Source: Sphingobium sp. (GTDB taxonomy: Bacteria; Pseudomonadota; Alphaproteobacteria; Sphingomonadales; Sphingomonadaceae). Taken from it: 64,000 nt of DNA. Below are positions 1-8,693 of this stretch, piece after piece. The notes beneath the pieces were generated by a model. That model had not been told where the DNA came from. It saw only the letters and a program-made list of their open reading frames with translations, and did not search any database. The stretch covers positions 124,001-188,000 of the forward strand of contig SPEL01000001.1 of NCBI GenBank assembly GCA_009360885.1, in the 5' to 3' direction. Both the position numbers and the translations under genes were made by a program. Each line of letters opens with the position of its first letter. The stretch's first letter is position 1.

Positions 1-2896
1 CATTGCCGATGGTGCCTATGTCGAAAGCAATGATCGCCGCACCAGTTCACCCGAAGCATGGATGAAACCGGCGGACGAAATGCGGCGCCTGTTCGATGAT
101 GTTCCTGAAGCGCTCAGCAATACTTTGGTGGTGGCACAGCGCTGTGCGGTGATGGCCCCCAAACGCAGCCCCATATTGCCCAGCCTTGCCGGTGACCGGG
201 ATGGTGAGGAGCAGATGCTGCGGGATCTGGCAACCAAAGGGCTGGAAGCACGGCTGGCAAAAATGGGGGTGAGCGGCGAAGAAGCGCGCAAGCCCTATCT
301 GGACCGGCTGGAATTTGAACTGGGCATCATCATCCAGATGGGCTTCCCCGGTTACTTCCTGATCGTTGCCGACTTCATCCAATGGGCGAAGGAGCAGGGC
401 ATTCCGGTGGGGCCGGGACGTGGTTCCGGCGCGGGCAGCGTGGTTGCGTGGGCGCTGACGATTACCGATCTTGATCCGCTGGCATTGGGTTTGCTGTTTG
501 AACGCTTTTTGAATCCTGAACGCGTTTCCATGCCTGACTTTGATATCGACTTTTGCGAAACCCGTCGCGGCGAAGTCATCCATTATGTGCAGCAAAAATA
601 TGGCGTCGATCATGTTGCGCAGATCATCACCTTCGGACTGTTGAAGGCACGCGCGGTGTTGAAGGACACAGGTCGCGTGTTACAGATGAGCTATGGTCAG
701 GTGGATCGCCTCGCCAAGCTGGTACCGAACCTGCCGACGGACCCATGGACGCTGGAACGCACCATGAATGGCAGCGCGGAATTTGTCGCGGAATATAAAG
801 CGGATGGGCAGGTCAAGCGGCTGGTCGATCTGGCGCGCCAGATAGAGGGGATGCCCCGGCATAGTTCCACCCATGCCGCCGGTGTGGTGATTGGGGACAG
901 GCCCCTCTCGCAGCTCGTGCCGCTGTATCGCGACCCGCGTTCTGACATGCCGGTGACGCAGTTCAACATGAAATATGTTGAAAGCGCGGGGCTGGTGAAG
1001 TTTGACTTTCTGGGCTTGAAAACCCTTTCCGTGCTGCAGCGGGCGGTTAATTTGTTGGCAGGCCGCGGCATAGAGGTCGATCTTTCTGCGCTAAGCTGGG
1101 ATGATGAGGAGGTTTATGCCCTCCTCCAGCGTGGCGATACAGTGGGCGTGTTCCAGCTCGAATCTGAAGGGATGCGGAAAACTCTGGCGGCGGTGCGGCC
1201 TACCAATTTTGGTGATATTATCGCGCTCGTGTCCCTCTATCGCCCTGGGCCGATGGATAATATCCCGATGTTTGGCCGCCGTAAAAACGGGCAGGAAGAG
1301 ATTGAATATCCGCATATATTGCTGAAACCGATCCTCGAAGAAACCTACGGGATTTTCGTGTATCAGGAACAGGTTATGCAGGCCGCACAGATATTGGCCG
1401 GTTATAGCCTTGGTGACGCAGACCTTTTGCGGCGCGCCATGGGTAAGAAAATTCAGGCGGAAATGGACGCGCAGCGCCTGCGTTTTGTGGAAGGCTGTGC
1501 TGCCAATTCCAACATCCCCGCCGCTAAGGCCAATGAACTATTTGATTTGATTGATAAGTTTGCGGGCTATGGTTTCAATAAATCCCACGCGGCGGCTTAT
1601 GCATTGCTCGCTTATCATACCGCATGGCTGAAGGCGCATCATCCTGCTGAATTTTATGCGGCCTCAATGGCTTATGATATTCATCTGACCGATAAGTTGA
1701 CGGTGTTCGTTGATGATATGCGGCGTACCGGCGTTCAGTGCCTGCCGCCTGACATTAACAAAGCGCAGGCAGATTTCTCGGTTGAGGAAGTTGAAGTAGA
1801 ACCGGATACCGACCCCCGTCTTGCTATCGCAGTGCGTTATGCGCTGGGGGGCCTCAAAGGTGTAGGCGAAAAGGCGATGGAGCAGTTGGTGGTGGAACGC
1901 ACCGCCAATGGCCCGTTCAAAGATCTCGATGATTTTGCTAACCGCATAGAGCCTCGGTTGCTCAACCGGCGGCAATTGGAAAGCCTTGCGGCGGCCGGGG
2001 CTTTTGATGGGCTGCATGATGACCGCAGCGGCGTTCACGCAGCCGCCGAAACCATATTACAGGTCGCGGCGTCCGCCGAAGATGCGCGCACCAGCGGGCA
2101 GGGCGGTTTGTTCGGCGGAGAGGATGTTGCGCAGGCGGATGTGCGCATACCGCCGCATCAGCGCTGGTCCCGCGCCGATGCGATGGCGCAGGAAAAGGAT
2201 GCCTTTGGCTTCTATTTCTCGGCTCATCCGGTCGATCGTTATCGCCATATCTGGCAGGCCAAAGGTGCGAAAAGCTTTGGTGATATATGTGCGCAACCAT
2301 CGAATGGCGGGGGTGGGCTGGAGAGTGATGGCAGTTCCCGAACCGGCGCAGTAATGGCGGCGCAGGTGGAGAATGTACGCTGGCGCGAAACGCGGCGTGG
2401 TGGAAAATATGTGTCTGCGCTGTTTTCCGATAGCAGCGGCCAGTTTCAGGCGAGTTGTTTTGAGGAAGATGGCTGCAAAGCCATTGCTGATCTCGCCGAA
2501 GCGGGCGGTTGTGCGCTGATGACGGTCGAACTGGAGCGCCAGCCGGGTGAAGATGTGCCGCGCGTAACAATCCGTACAGTGCAGAGTTTTGAATCGCTGT
2601 CGAGCGGGATGCGCATGGATGTCCTCATTGATGTGGATGATCCGGTCGGCTTGCCGCAAATGGCGGCGCTGCTCTCGGCCAATCGCGGTGGACGCGGTAA
2701 AGTATATATTCGCGCCAAAATGGATGATGGCCATGTCGCCTCACTGGCACTGAAAGGCGCTTATAATCTGGGTGCCGAAGTGGTGGAAGGGCTGTCCATC
2801 ATTCCCGGTGTGGTGGCGGTACAGGTGCCGACATCCTCTCATTCGGCCAGCGCAAGTGGGGTAATATTGCAGGAGCCATTGCGCCGGGCAGGGTGA
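1..2896 (+). CDS. dnaE: DNA polymerase III subunit alpha (DnaE1), 5'-truncated by the window edge
   Basis: Replicative polymerase, C family, which synthesises DNA in the Pol III holoenzyme. The reading frame (codons from base 2) is open at the left edge, so the start and the N-terminal PHP domain lie outside; 964 codons plus stop are visible, against roughly 1150-1180 for the whole protein. The catalytic palm carries the acidic motif PDFDIDF (about 532-552). The glycine-rich GPGRGSGAG segment is near 412-438, and HSSTHAAGVVIGD near 862-900. The DFDIDF form and these blocks fit housekeeping DnaE1 rather than mutasic DnaE2/ImuC. The C-terminal part (from about 2180) reads like the OB-fold/tau-binding end. 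It stops 23 bp from the convergent radical SAM gene. Confident as to family. Confidence 0.97.
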   Translation, partial: IADGAYVESNDRRTSSPEAWMKPADEMRRLFDDVPEALSNTLVVAQRCAVMAPKRSPILPSLAGDRDGEEQMLRDLATKGLEARLAKMGVSGEEARKPYLDRLEFELGIIIQMGFPGYFLIVADFIQWAKEQGIPVGPGRGSGAGSVVAWALTITDLDPLALGLLFERFLNPERVSMPDFDIDFCETRRGEVIHYVQQKYGVDHVAQIITFGLLKARAVLKDTGRVLQMSYGQVDRLAKLVPNLPTDPWTLERTMNGSAEFVAEYKADGQVKRLVDLARQIEGMPRHSSTHAAGVVIGDRPLSQLVPLYRDPRSDMPVTQFNMKYVESAGLVKFDFLGLKTLSVLQRAVNLLAGRGIEVDLSALSWDDEEVYALLQRGDTVGVFQLESEGMRKTLAAVRPTNFGDIIALVSLYRPGPMDNIPMFGRRKNGQEEIEYPHILLKPILEETYGIFVYQEQVMQAAQILAGYSLGDADLLRRAMGKKIQAEMDAQRLRFVEGCAANSNIPAAKANELFDLIDKFAGYGFNKSHAAAYALLAYHTAWLKAHHPAEFYAASMAYDIHLTDKLTVFVDDMRRTGVQCLPPDINKAQADFSVEEVEVEPDTDPRLAIAVRYALGGLKGVGEKAMEQLVVERTANGPFKDLDDFANRIEPRLLNRRQLESLAAAGAFDGLHDDRSGVHAAAETILQVAASAEDARTSGQGGLFGGEDVAQADVRIPPHQRWSRADAMAQEKDAFGFYFSAHPVDRYRHIWQAKGAKSFGDICAQPSNGGGGLESDGSSRTGAVMAAQVENVRWRETRRGGKYVSALFSDSSGQFQASCFEEDGCKAIADLAEAGGCALMTVELERQPGEDVPRVTIRTVQSFESLSSGMRMDVLIDVDDPVGLPQMAALLSANRGGRGKVYIRAKMDDGHVASLALKGAYNLGAEVVEGLSIIPGVVAVQVPTSSHSASASGVILQEPLRRAG

Positions 2897-2919
2897 TGCC
2901 ATCGATGGCGTACATGCCC

Positions 2920-3987
2920 TCAAAATAGCGAATATTGGGGGCCTTGCGGTGCGCGAAAACAATCGGTGCGCAGTTTCGGCCAGCTTTGGGGCAAGCCATA
3001 ACGCGCTATGGCCTTGCGGAAGCGCATACGCATCAGGTCTGCCCAAACGCCCTGCCCCTTCATCCGGTTGTGGAAACGGGGGTCATTATCTCGTCCTCCG
3101 CGCAAATCATGGATGATCGACATGACTTTGCCTGCCCTGTCAGGATAATGCTGCGCCAGCCATGCGCGGAAGAGCGGCGCAACCTCATAGGGCAGGCGCA
3201 CGACAATATAAGCGGCGGCGAGAGCCCCGGCATTGGTGATTTGTTCGATAATCGCCTCTGTTTCATGGTCGGTTATTGCGGGTATGACCGGGGCGATATT
3301 GACGGTTACTGGCACTCCAGCTTCTCGTAATTGACGCACGGCGGCAAGGCGTTTCATCGGGTGGGAGGCGCGGGGTTCGAGTGTCCGGGTGATTTTCGGG
3401 TCCAGACTGGTGATGGAGAGAGTGACGCAGACCAGATTATCCACCGCCATTTGGGCAAGCAGGTCAATATCCTGCACCACTCGGTCGGACTTGGTGATGA
3501 TATAAAGCGGTTGGCGACATTCTGCCAGCACCTCTATGCATTGGCGGGTAATGCGCCAGTCTGCTTCTATTGGTTGATAGGGGTCGGTATTTGCGCCCAT
3601 TAAAATGGGCTGCACCCGATAAGACGCTTTGCTGAGTTCGCGCTTTAGCAGTGCGGCGGCATCAGGTTTCGCAAATAGTTTCGTTTCAAAATCGAGGCCG
3701 GGGGAGAGGTCATGATAGGCATGACTGGGCCGGGCATAGCAATAAATGCAACCATGTTCGCAGCCTCTATATGCGTTCAACGAAATATCCATGCCCAGAT
3801 CGGGTGAGCTATTACGGGTGAGAATGGTGCGGGGATGTTCCACCGTCACGCTGGTGCGTAGCCGAGGAGCGGGGCCATCGATTCCCTCCATCGCGTCCAG
3901 CCAGTCGCCATCCTCCTGCCGGGCGGGCAGGCTGAAACGCGTGCTAAGCTGATTATCCGGGGCGCCCCGGCCCTTTATCATAGCCAT
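2920..3987 (-). CDS. Radical SAM protein, PA0069/SplB-like family
   Basis: Radical S-adenosylmethionine protein. The CxxxCxxC [4Fe-4S] motif is visible as RGCEHGCIYCYARPSH, followed by family blocks such as GANTDPYQP and ITKSDRV. This arrangement belongs to the PA0069/Rv2578c group, distantly like spore photoproduct lyase (SplB); the reaction is unknown. An upstream ATG at 4002 is possible, but it lies inside a LexA-type box (3997-4011). ATG 3987 (MAMIKGRGA) or 3981 is therefore more likely, giving 353-355 residues. The LexA box suggests SOS induction, which would fit a DNA-damage role; that role is inference. The gene is convergent with dnaE. Confidence 0.85.
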   Translation of the reverse strand: MAMIKGRGAPDNQLSTRFSLPARQEDGDWLDAMEGIDGPAPRLRTSVTVEHPRTILTRNSSPDLGMDISLNAYRGCEHGCIYCYARPSHAYHDLSPGLDFETKLFAKPDAAALLKRELSKASYRVQPILMGANTDPYQPIEADWRITRQCIEVLAECRQPLYIITKSDRVVQDIDLLAQMAVDNLVCVTLSITSLDPKITRTLEPRASHPMKRLAAVRQLREAGVPVTVNIAPVIPAITDHETEAIIEQITNAGALAAAYIVVRLPYEVAPLFRAWLAQHYPDRAGKVMSIIHDLRGGRDNDPRFHNRMKGQGVWADLMRMRFRKAIARYGLPQSWPKLRTDCFRAPQGPQYSLF

Positions 3988-3996
3988 GACATATGA

Positions 3997-4011
3997 GAAC
4001 ATAAAGTGAAC
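3997..4011. promoter_or_regulatory. LexA (SOS) box upstream of the radical SAM gene
   Basis: Direct repeat GAAC-ATAAAGT-GAAC, exactly the GAAC-N7-GAAC (GTTC-N7-GTTC on the gene strand) arrangement of alphaproteobacterial LexA operators. It lies about 10 bp upstream of the preferred ATG at 3987 and overlaps the alternative ATG at 4002. A second exact match occurs before the UvrD-type helicase at 23798-23812. Confidence 0.7.
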
Positions 4012-4065
4012 AATTGTGCAATGGGCAAAATTGATCGATCATCATCGTTCATCTCAGGACATAGA

Positions 4066-4098
4066 AAAGCACCCCATCCTATCTGGGTGGGGTGCTTT
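4066..4098 (-). terminator. Rho-independent terminator after the lytic transglycosylase gene
   Basis: Ten-base perfect stem (AAAGCACCCC at 4066-4075 pairing with GGGGTGCTTT at 4089-4098) with a 13-base loop. On the minus strand it ends in a short T-rich run, directly downstream of the stop at 4120. Confidence 0.8.
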
Positions 4099-4119
4099 GG
4101 GAATTAGAATGAAACCAGC

Positions 4120-5886
4120 TTATTTTGTGACGCGATAGCTCATCTGGGTGGGTTTACCGCCGCGCATCGTTGGGAAGGCGGGCCATTTGCCCTGCGCCAT
4201 CGCCGTCATTGCCTCGGCCTTGCCGTTGTCGCGCAACTGATACATCCAGTAATTGCGCATCACGATATTCACATAAGCGCGCGTTTCATAATAAGGCAGC
4301 GATTCCATGAATAATAGCGGATCACCGCCGTCCTTCACTTCGCTGTTCCAGCGCATTACCGGTGCGGGGCCAGCATTATAAGCCGCCATCACCTTGGGCA
4401 GTAGGCCGCCGGTTGCGCTCATGTCACGCAATTGTTCCAGATAGCGCTGACCATATTCCATATTGGTAGATGGGTTATGGAGGCGACTGGCATTGACGGT
4501 GCCGCCTGCCATATCCTTTGCGGTTCCGGGCATAACCTGCATCAGCCCGCGGGCGCCTGCCGGGCTGACGGCATCAGCGCGGAAGTTCGATTCCTGAAGG
4601 GCGTGGGCAAAGATCAGCGCCGGGTCCACTCGCCACCCGCCATCGGGCGTCCAGTTGGGGCGTGGGAAATGGGCAAAGCTGTCTGGCTGGCGTCCGGCGG
4701 GGCTACGCTGGGAAAGCCAGAGTTGCGTCACCGGGAGATTCATGGATTCGCTGAGCGAAAGCAGAGCGTCATAATCATTGGCCCCGCTCAGTTCCGCCTG
4801 ACGCTTTAACAGTTCATCAGCCAGCGTGATTTCGCCAATGTCGTTAAGAGCAATAGCGGCCTTTACCGCAGGGGCGCGGCTGACAGAACGGAGCGAGCTT
4901 TCGCTGGCATTGGCGATGGCCGCACGGGGGGCATCCATGCCCAATGTTTCACGTGCCAGCATGCCGTAAAAAGTGCCGGACCGCGCGGCGGCATCCTTCA
5001 GCCAGCCGGAAACGCGCGCGGGCTGGCCCGCATTCATCCATGAACGTGCGGCCCAATAGGAACCGGCGGCGCGCATATCTTCGTTCGATGCGCGGCGGGC
5101 GACCTGTTCAAAGGCCATGGCAGCGGATTTCGGGTCATTTTGACGCCATGACGCCATGCCGATCGTCCAGTGGGCCTGCACAGACCAGTCATTGGTGGAC
5201 CCGGTTTCCAGTACGCGGGTGGCAAGGCGCCGCGCATTGTCATCATCATTTTCAATGTAATAAGACCATGCAACCCGCTGGCGCACTTCGGCAAGGCCAT
5301 CGGGCGATAAAGTGCGTTCGGCGTTGCCGACCAGTGCCTCAGCCCCTGCGGGATCATCCTTACTGATATAAGGTTGAATCTGCGCGACAAGTGCCTGCGC
5401 TGACAAGTCTTCCTTCGTGGTTGGCAGATACCGGCGGCGCGGGGCCGACCCTACATAAGCCAGTTTCTGGACCTGTGCGCCATTGGGCAGTACCTGCGCG
5501 CCGCGTTTCTGGGCAAGGCGGCCAAGCTGATCGGCATCTGGCAGCCAGCTTGCGGTGTTTAAAAGGTCTAGCAGGTCAAACAGCTCAACCCGTGGCGAGT
5601 CCTTGGCGGTATAAAATTCCGAAAGAGCGACGGCCCGGACCGGGTCATCCTTATCCAGCGCGGCAGCCCGGCTTTTCACCTCGGCCCAGTTGCCGGCACG
5701 CAAGGAACCGAAAAGGGCGCGGTAGGCGTCTTTACCGCGCAGCGGCTGGACGGCCTGCGCGGCGCTGCTGCTATCGACTGGGGTGTCGAGGCTGGAAGGC
5801 GTCTCCGCCAGTGCCGCGCCCGATGATAATGCCCCTGATTGCAGGGCCAGAGCGCTGACGCTTATCGTTATGAGAAATTTCTTCAA
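4120..5886 (-). CDS. Soluble lytic murein transglycosylase (Slt/MltE-type catalytic domain)
   Basis: Peptidoglycan lytic transglycosylase that cleaves MurNAc-GlcNAc bonds with 1,6-anhydro product formation, expected in the periplasm. The chosen TTG start at 5886 gives 588 residues: its TTG shares bases with the TGA stop of the upstream gene (TTGA overlap), and it begins with a signal peptide (KKFLITISVSALAL...). A long alpha-superhelical region with TPR-like helices precedes the C-terminal SLT domain. There the motif HALQESNFRADAVSPAGARG contains the catalytic Glu, followed by GLMQVMPGTA and MAAYNAGP. Its translation is probably coupled to the glycosylase-like gene. An AmpG-like permease is encoded at 26.5 kb, so both halves of anhydromuropeptide recycling are in the window, though unlinked. 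Confidence 0.93.
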   Translation of the reverse strand: MKKFLITISVSALALQSGALSSGAALAETPSSLDTPVDSSSAAQAVQPLRGKDAYRALFGSLRAGNWAEVKSRAAALDKDDPVRAVALSEFYTAKDSPRVELFDLLDLLNTASWLPDADQLGRLAQKRGAQVLPNGAQVQKLAYVGSAPRRRYLPTTKEDLSAQALVAQIQPYISKDDPAGAEALVGNAERTLSPDGLAEVRQRVAWSYYIENDDDNARRLATRVLETGSTNDWSVQAHWTIGMASWRQNDPKSAAMAFEQVARRASNEDMRAAGSYWAARSWMNAGQPARVSGWLKDAAARSGTFYGMLARETLGMDAPRAAIANASESSLRSVSRAPAVKAAIALNDIGEITLADELLKRQAELSGANDYDALLSLSESMNLPVTQLWLSQRSPAGRQPDSFAHFPRPNWTPDGGWRVDPALIFAHALQESNFRADAVSPAGARGLMQVMPGTAKDMAGGTVNASRLHNPSTNMEYGQRYLEQLRDMSATGGLLPKVMAAYNAGPAPVMRWNSEVKDGGDPLLFMESLPYYETRAYVNIVMRNYWMYQLRDNGKAEAMTAMAQGKWPAFPTMRGGKPTQMSYRVTK

Positions 5887-6860
5887 TGTTCCCGGTTCCT
5901 GATAAATGCCCGCAGGGATTTCCATGCCTCTGCCTTTGCAGAGGGCTGTTCCAGCATCAAACGAGGATGCAGTATCGCAGCGCAGGCGACAGTGCCACCC
6001 GCATGGCTAACAAAAAGTGAATTTTTCGGTTCAATGCTATCATTGGCCGATAATAAGGCGCTTTTCGTCTCATCCCCGACGAGTAAAACGGCTTTGGGAG
6101 AGATGAGGGCAATATGATGGCGCATCCGCCGGGCCAGCGGGCTGACCAGATCCGAATCGATCATTCCGCCCGGTGGTGTGATGAGGCTGAGGGTCGCGAT
6201 GGCGCATTCATCAAGGGTGATGTCAATTGAGCGCAGCATGTTGTGGAGCAGGCGCAGTGCCTCTGGCCGCAGAGGAATAGGCGAAGAATTGGTTTCACTA
6301 TTTTCGTTGATCCCTGCTGCATTTATATCTGGTGCAGGCAGAATAATCATCAGTCTGGGTTGATGAGGCGTCCTATTCTCTGCGCCAGCATTTTCTGTGC
6401 CAATGTTTTCTGGGTTAGCGGGCGCAGCCACGGTGGCGGGTAAGACAGGCAGTGCCCTTGGGCCGGGCCAGCGCGCTTCGGGCAGGTCTGGCGCGTGGGC
6501 GAGATAATCATGAAAGGCCGGGAGGCTATCCGGGAAAGCGGTCTGCGATGGTGCAGAAACAGGCAAAGGCGCAGGCTGTGGGCGTGTCTGCGGGGTGGTG
6601 ACGTGCGGATTTCCTAATGGCGCATTGCCCGTTGCACGCGTGATAGCATTGGGATTTTGCTGTAGAGGATGCCGCTCAACGGGCTGGGGGGCGGAAGAAG
6701 CGGGCGTTAATGCGCCCTGCGCAGATCGGGCAGGCAGGTCGAACCAGTTCACCCGGTCCTCGTCCAGCGCGGAATCGACACCGGCCAGTGCCCACCATGA
6801 AAGCAGGCCGTCAATCTGTGCGCGAATCGCCTTATCTGTAGTTAATTGTGCCCCGGACAT
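5883..6860 (-). CDS. Degenerate uracil-DNA-glycosylase-superfamily protein
   Basis: 325 residues from ATG 6860 (an upstream ATG at 6896 would add 12). The C-terminal half resembles family 4/5 uracil-DNA glycosylases: a central hydrophobic strand (AVLLVGDETKSALL) and a terminal block ILHPRLMLEQPSAKAEAW like the conserved HP-x-LL-Q-P-xxK-xx-W ending. The first active-site motif, normally GEAPG, reads LPAPD, and the Fe-S cysteine ligands of family 4 enzymes are not seen. Base removal activity is therefore doubtful. The N-terminal third is Pro/Ala-rich and looks disordered. The gene overlaps the transglycosylase by four bases, and it is divergent from ETF-QO across an inverted repeat at 6880-6897. 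The role is unknown. Confidence 0.65.
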   Translation of the reverse strand: MSGAQLTTDKAIRAQIDGLLSWWALAGVDSALDEDRVNWFDLPARSAQGALTPASSAPQPVERHPLQQNPNAITRATGNAPLGNPHVTTPQTRPQPAPLPVSAPSQTAFPDSLPAFHDYLAHAPDLPEARWPGPRALPVLPATVAAPANPENIGTENAGAENRTPHQPRLMIILPAPDINAAGINENSETNSSPIPLRPEALRLLHNMLRSIDITLDECAIATLSLITPPGGMIDSDLVSPLARRMRHHIALISPKAVLLVGDETKSALLSANDSIEPKNSLFVSHAGGTVACAAILHPRLMLEQPSAKAEAWKSLRAFIRNREH

Positions 6861-6879
6861 GGAAATGCTTGGGCCACGG

Positions 6880-6897
6880 CTTGACGAAATCGTCAAG
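6880..6897. promoter_or_regulatory. Perfect inverted repeat in the divergent glycosylase-like/ETF-QO intergenic region
   Basis: CTTGACGA-AA-TCGTCAAG is a perfect 18-base palindrome between two divergent starts (6860 minus and 6992 plus). It could be an operator for either gene. No regulator is assigned. Confidence 0.4.
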
Positions 6898-6991
6898 ACG
6901 GGTCATCGCCCCTTTTGCTGAAACGTTGGAACTCTGCGCCGGTCGGAGCAGTGTTCTACAAGAAAATGGAACGGACCAGCGGGGAAAGACT

Positions 6992-8644
6992 ATGACTGAA
7001 CGTGACTCCATGCCCTATGACGTGGTGATTGTTGGCGGTGGGCCTGCGGGCTTATCAGCAGCGATTCGCCTGAAACAACTGGCGGATGCCGCAGGGCAGG
7101 AGCTGTCAGTCTGTGTCCTTGAAAAAGGATCGGAAATTGGCGCCCATATCCTGTCTGGCGCGGTGATTGATCCTAAGGCCCTTGATGAATTGCTGCCGGA
7201 ATGGCGCGAAATGGGCTGTTCACTGGCGGAAGTGCCGGTCACCGATAACCAGCATTGGGTATTGTCTGCCAAGGGTAAGATGGCGATACCGCATTTCATC
7301 ACCCCCAAATTCATGCATAATGAAGGGACGTATACCGGTTCCCTTGCTAATCTCTGCCGCTGGCTGGGGGAACAGGCCGAAGGACTGGGTGTCGAGATTT
7401 TCCCCGGCTTTCCGGCTGCGGAAATTCTTTATAACGAAGATGGGTCGGTCAAAGGTGTGGCGACCGGCGACATGGGCGTGGCGCGTGATGGCAGCCATAA
7501 GGATGACTATCAGCCGGGAATGGAGCTTCATGCCCGTTATACCTTGTTTGCCGAGGGCGCGCGCGGTCATCTGACCAAACAGATCAAGGCTCAGTTCAAC
7601 CTTGAGGCCGAATGCCAGCCGCAGACCTATGGCCTCGGCATGAAGGAATTGTGGGATATTGACCCGGCCAAGCATCAGCCGGGCCTTGTCATCCATACGC
7701 AGGGCTGGCCGCTCACTGATGCTTATGGCGGTGGTTTCCTCTATCATCAGGCCAATGGTCAGGTGGCCTTGGGCTTTGTGGTCGGTCTCTCCTATAAGAA
7801 CCCCTATCTCTATCCGTTTGAGGAGTTTCAGCGCTGGAAGCAGCATCCGGAAATCCGCAAATATCTGGAAGGGGGCCGCCGCGTTTCTTATGGCGCGCGC
7901 GCGATTAACGAAGGCGGCTGGCAATCCATCCCGAAGCTGGAATTCCCCGGCGGGGCGCTCATCGGGTGCAGCGCAGGTTTCGTGAATGTGCCGCGTATCA
8001 AGGGCACGCATACGGCGATGAAATCTGGCATGTTGGCGGCGGAGGCGGCTTTTGCCGCCTGCGCGGCGGACCGCAGCAGTGACGAACTAACGGACTATGG
8101 CATCAATCTGCGCAATAGCTGGATCGCGGATGAGCTGAAGCTGGTGAAAAACGCGGAACCGGCGGTGTCGAAATATGGCTCGGTTCTCGGCACCTTGCTG
8201 GCTGGCACGGATATGTGGATGCGCGTGCTGAAAATTGGCCTGCCCATCGAAATGAAGCATCAGGCTGACCACACCAAGCTGATGCGCAAAGAACATTGCC
8301 ACAAAATCGACTATCCCAAGCCGGATGGCGTTATCAGCTTTGACCGGCTGTCCTCGGTGTTCCTGTCGAATACCAATCATGAGGAAGATCAGCCCTGTCA
8401 CCTTCAGCTAAAAGACCCGGATGTGCCGGTAAAGATCAACCTGCCGCTTTATGATGAACCGGCGCAACGATATTGCCCAGCGGGCGTTTATGAAATTGTG
8501 GGTGAGGAAGAGGGCGCACCGCGTCTGCAAATCAACGCCCAGAATTGCGTGCATTGCAAAACCTGCGATATCAAAGACCCGACCCAGAATATTAACTGGG
8601 TTACACCAGAAGGCGGCGGAGGCCCAAATTATCCCAATATGTGA
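6992..8644 (+). CDS. Electron transfer flavoprotein-ubiquinone oxidoreductase (ETF-QO)
   Basis: Inner-membrane-associated FAD/[4Fe-4S] enzyme that passes electrons from reduced ETF to ubiquinone. It is the exit point for electrons from acyl-CoA dehydrogenases. The ATG at 6992 gives 550 residues, the normal size. The N-terminus has the dinucleotide-binding signature YDVVIVGGGPAGLSAA. The C-terminus has the ferredoxin-like cluster region with CPAGVYE and CVHCKTCDIKDP, then the family ending GGGPNYPNM. Partner genes etfA and etfB lie 50 kb away (57.2-58.9 kb). Two acyl-CoA dehydrogenases that could feed it are at 17.1 and 61.2 kb. It is the first gene of a plus-strand run reaching ispE. Confidence 0.97.
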   Translation: MTERDSMPYDVVIVGGGPAGLSAAIRLKQLADAAGQELSVCVLEKGSEIGAHILSGAVIDPKALDELLPEWREMGCSLAEVPVTDNQHWVLSAKGKMAIPHFITPKFMHNEGTYTGSLANLCRWLGEQAEGLGVEIFPGFPAAEILYNEDGSVKGVATGDMGVARDGSHKDDYQPGMELHARYTLFAEGARGHLTKQIKAQFNLEAECQPQTYGLGMKELWDIDPAKHQPGLVIHTQGWPLTDAYGGGFLYHQANGQVALGFVVGLSYKNPYLYPFEEFQRWKQHPEIRKYLEGGRRVSYGARAINEGGWQSIPKLEFPGGALIGCSAGFVNVPRIKGTHTAMKSGMLAAEAAFAACAADRSSDELTDYGINLRNSWIADELKLVKNAEPAVSKYGSVLGTLLAGTDMWMRVLKIGLPIEMKHQADHTKLMRKEHCHKIDYPKPDGVISFDRLSSVFLSNTNHEEDQPCHLQLKDPDVPVKINLPLYDEPAQRYCPAGVYEIVGEEEGAPRLQINAQNCVHCKTCDIKDPTQNINWVTPEGGGGPNYPNM

Positions 8645-8693
8645 TCGGTTAGGTGCGCGGCGGGCAGATGCCCGGTGGTTAAAGTCCCGGTGG

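Noticed and set aside
47-613. Minus-strand ORF opposite dnaE
   Set aside because: The dnaE frame has all polymerase motifs; the opposite frame has none.
1-2896. DnaE2/ImuC mutasic polymerase as part of an SOS cassette
   Set aside because: The PDFDIDFCETRR motif and conserved blocks match DnaE1, and no imuA/imuB is adjacent in the window.
7220-8011. 263-residue minus-strand ORF opposite ETF-QO
   Set aside because: Antisense shadow of a fully conserved enzyme.
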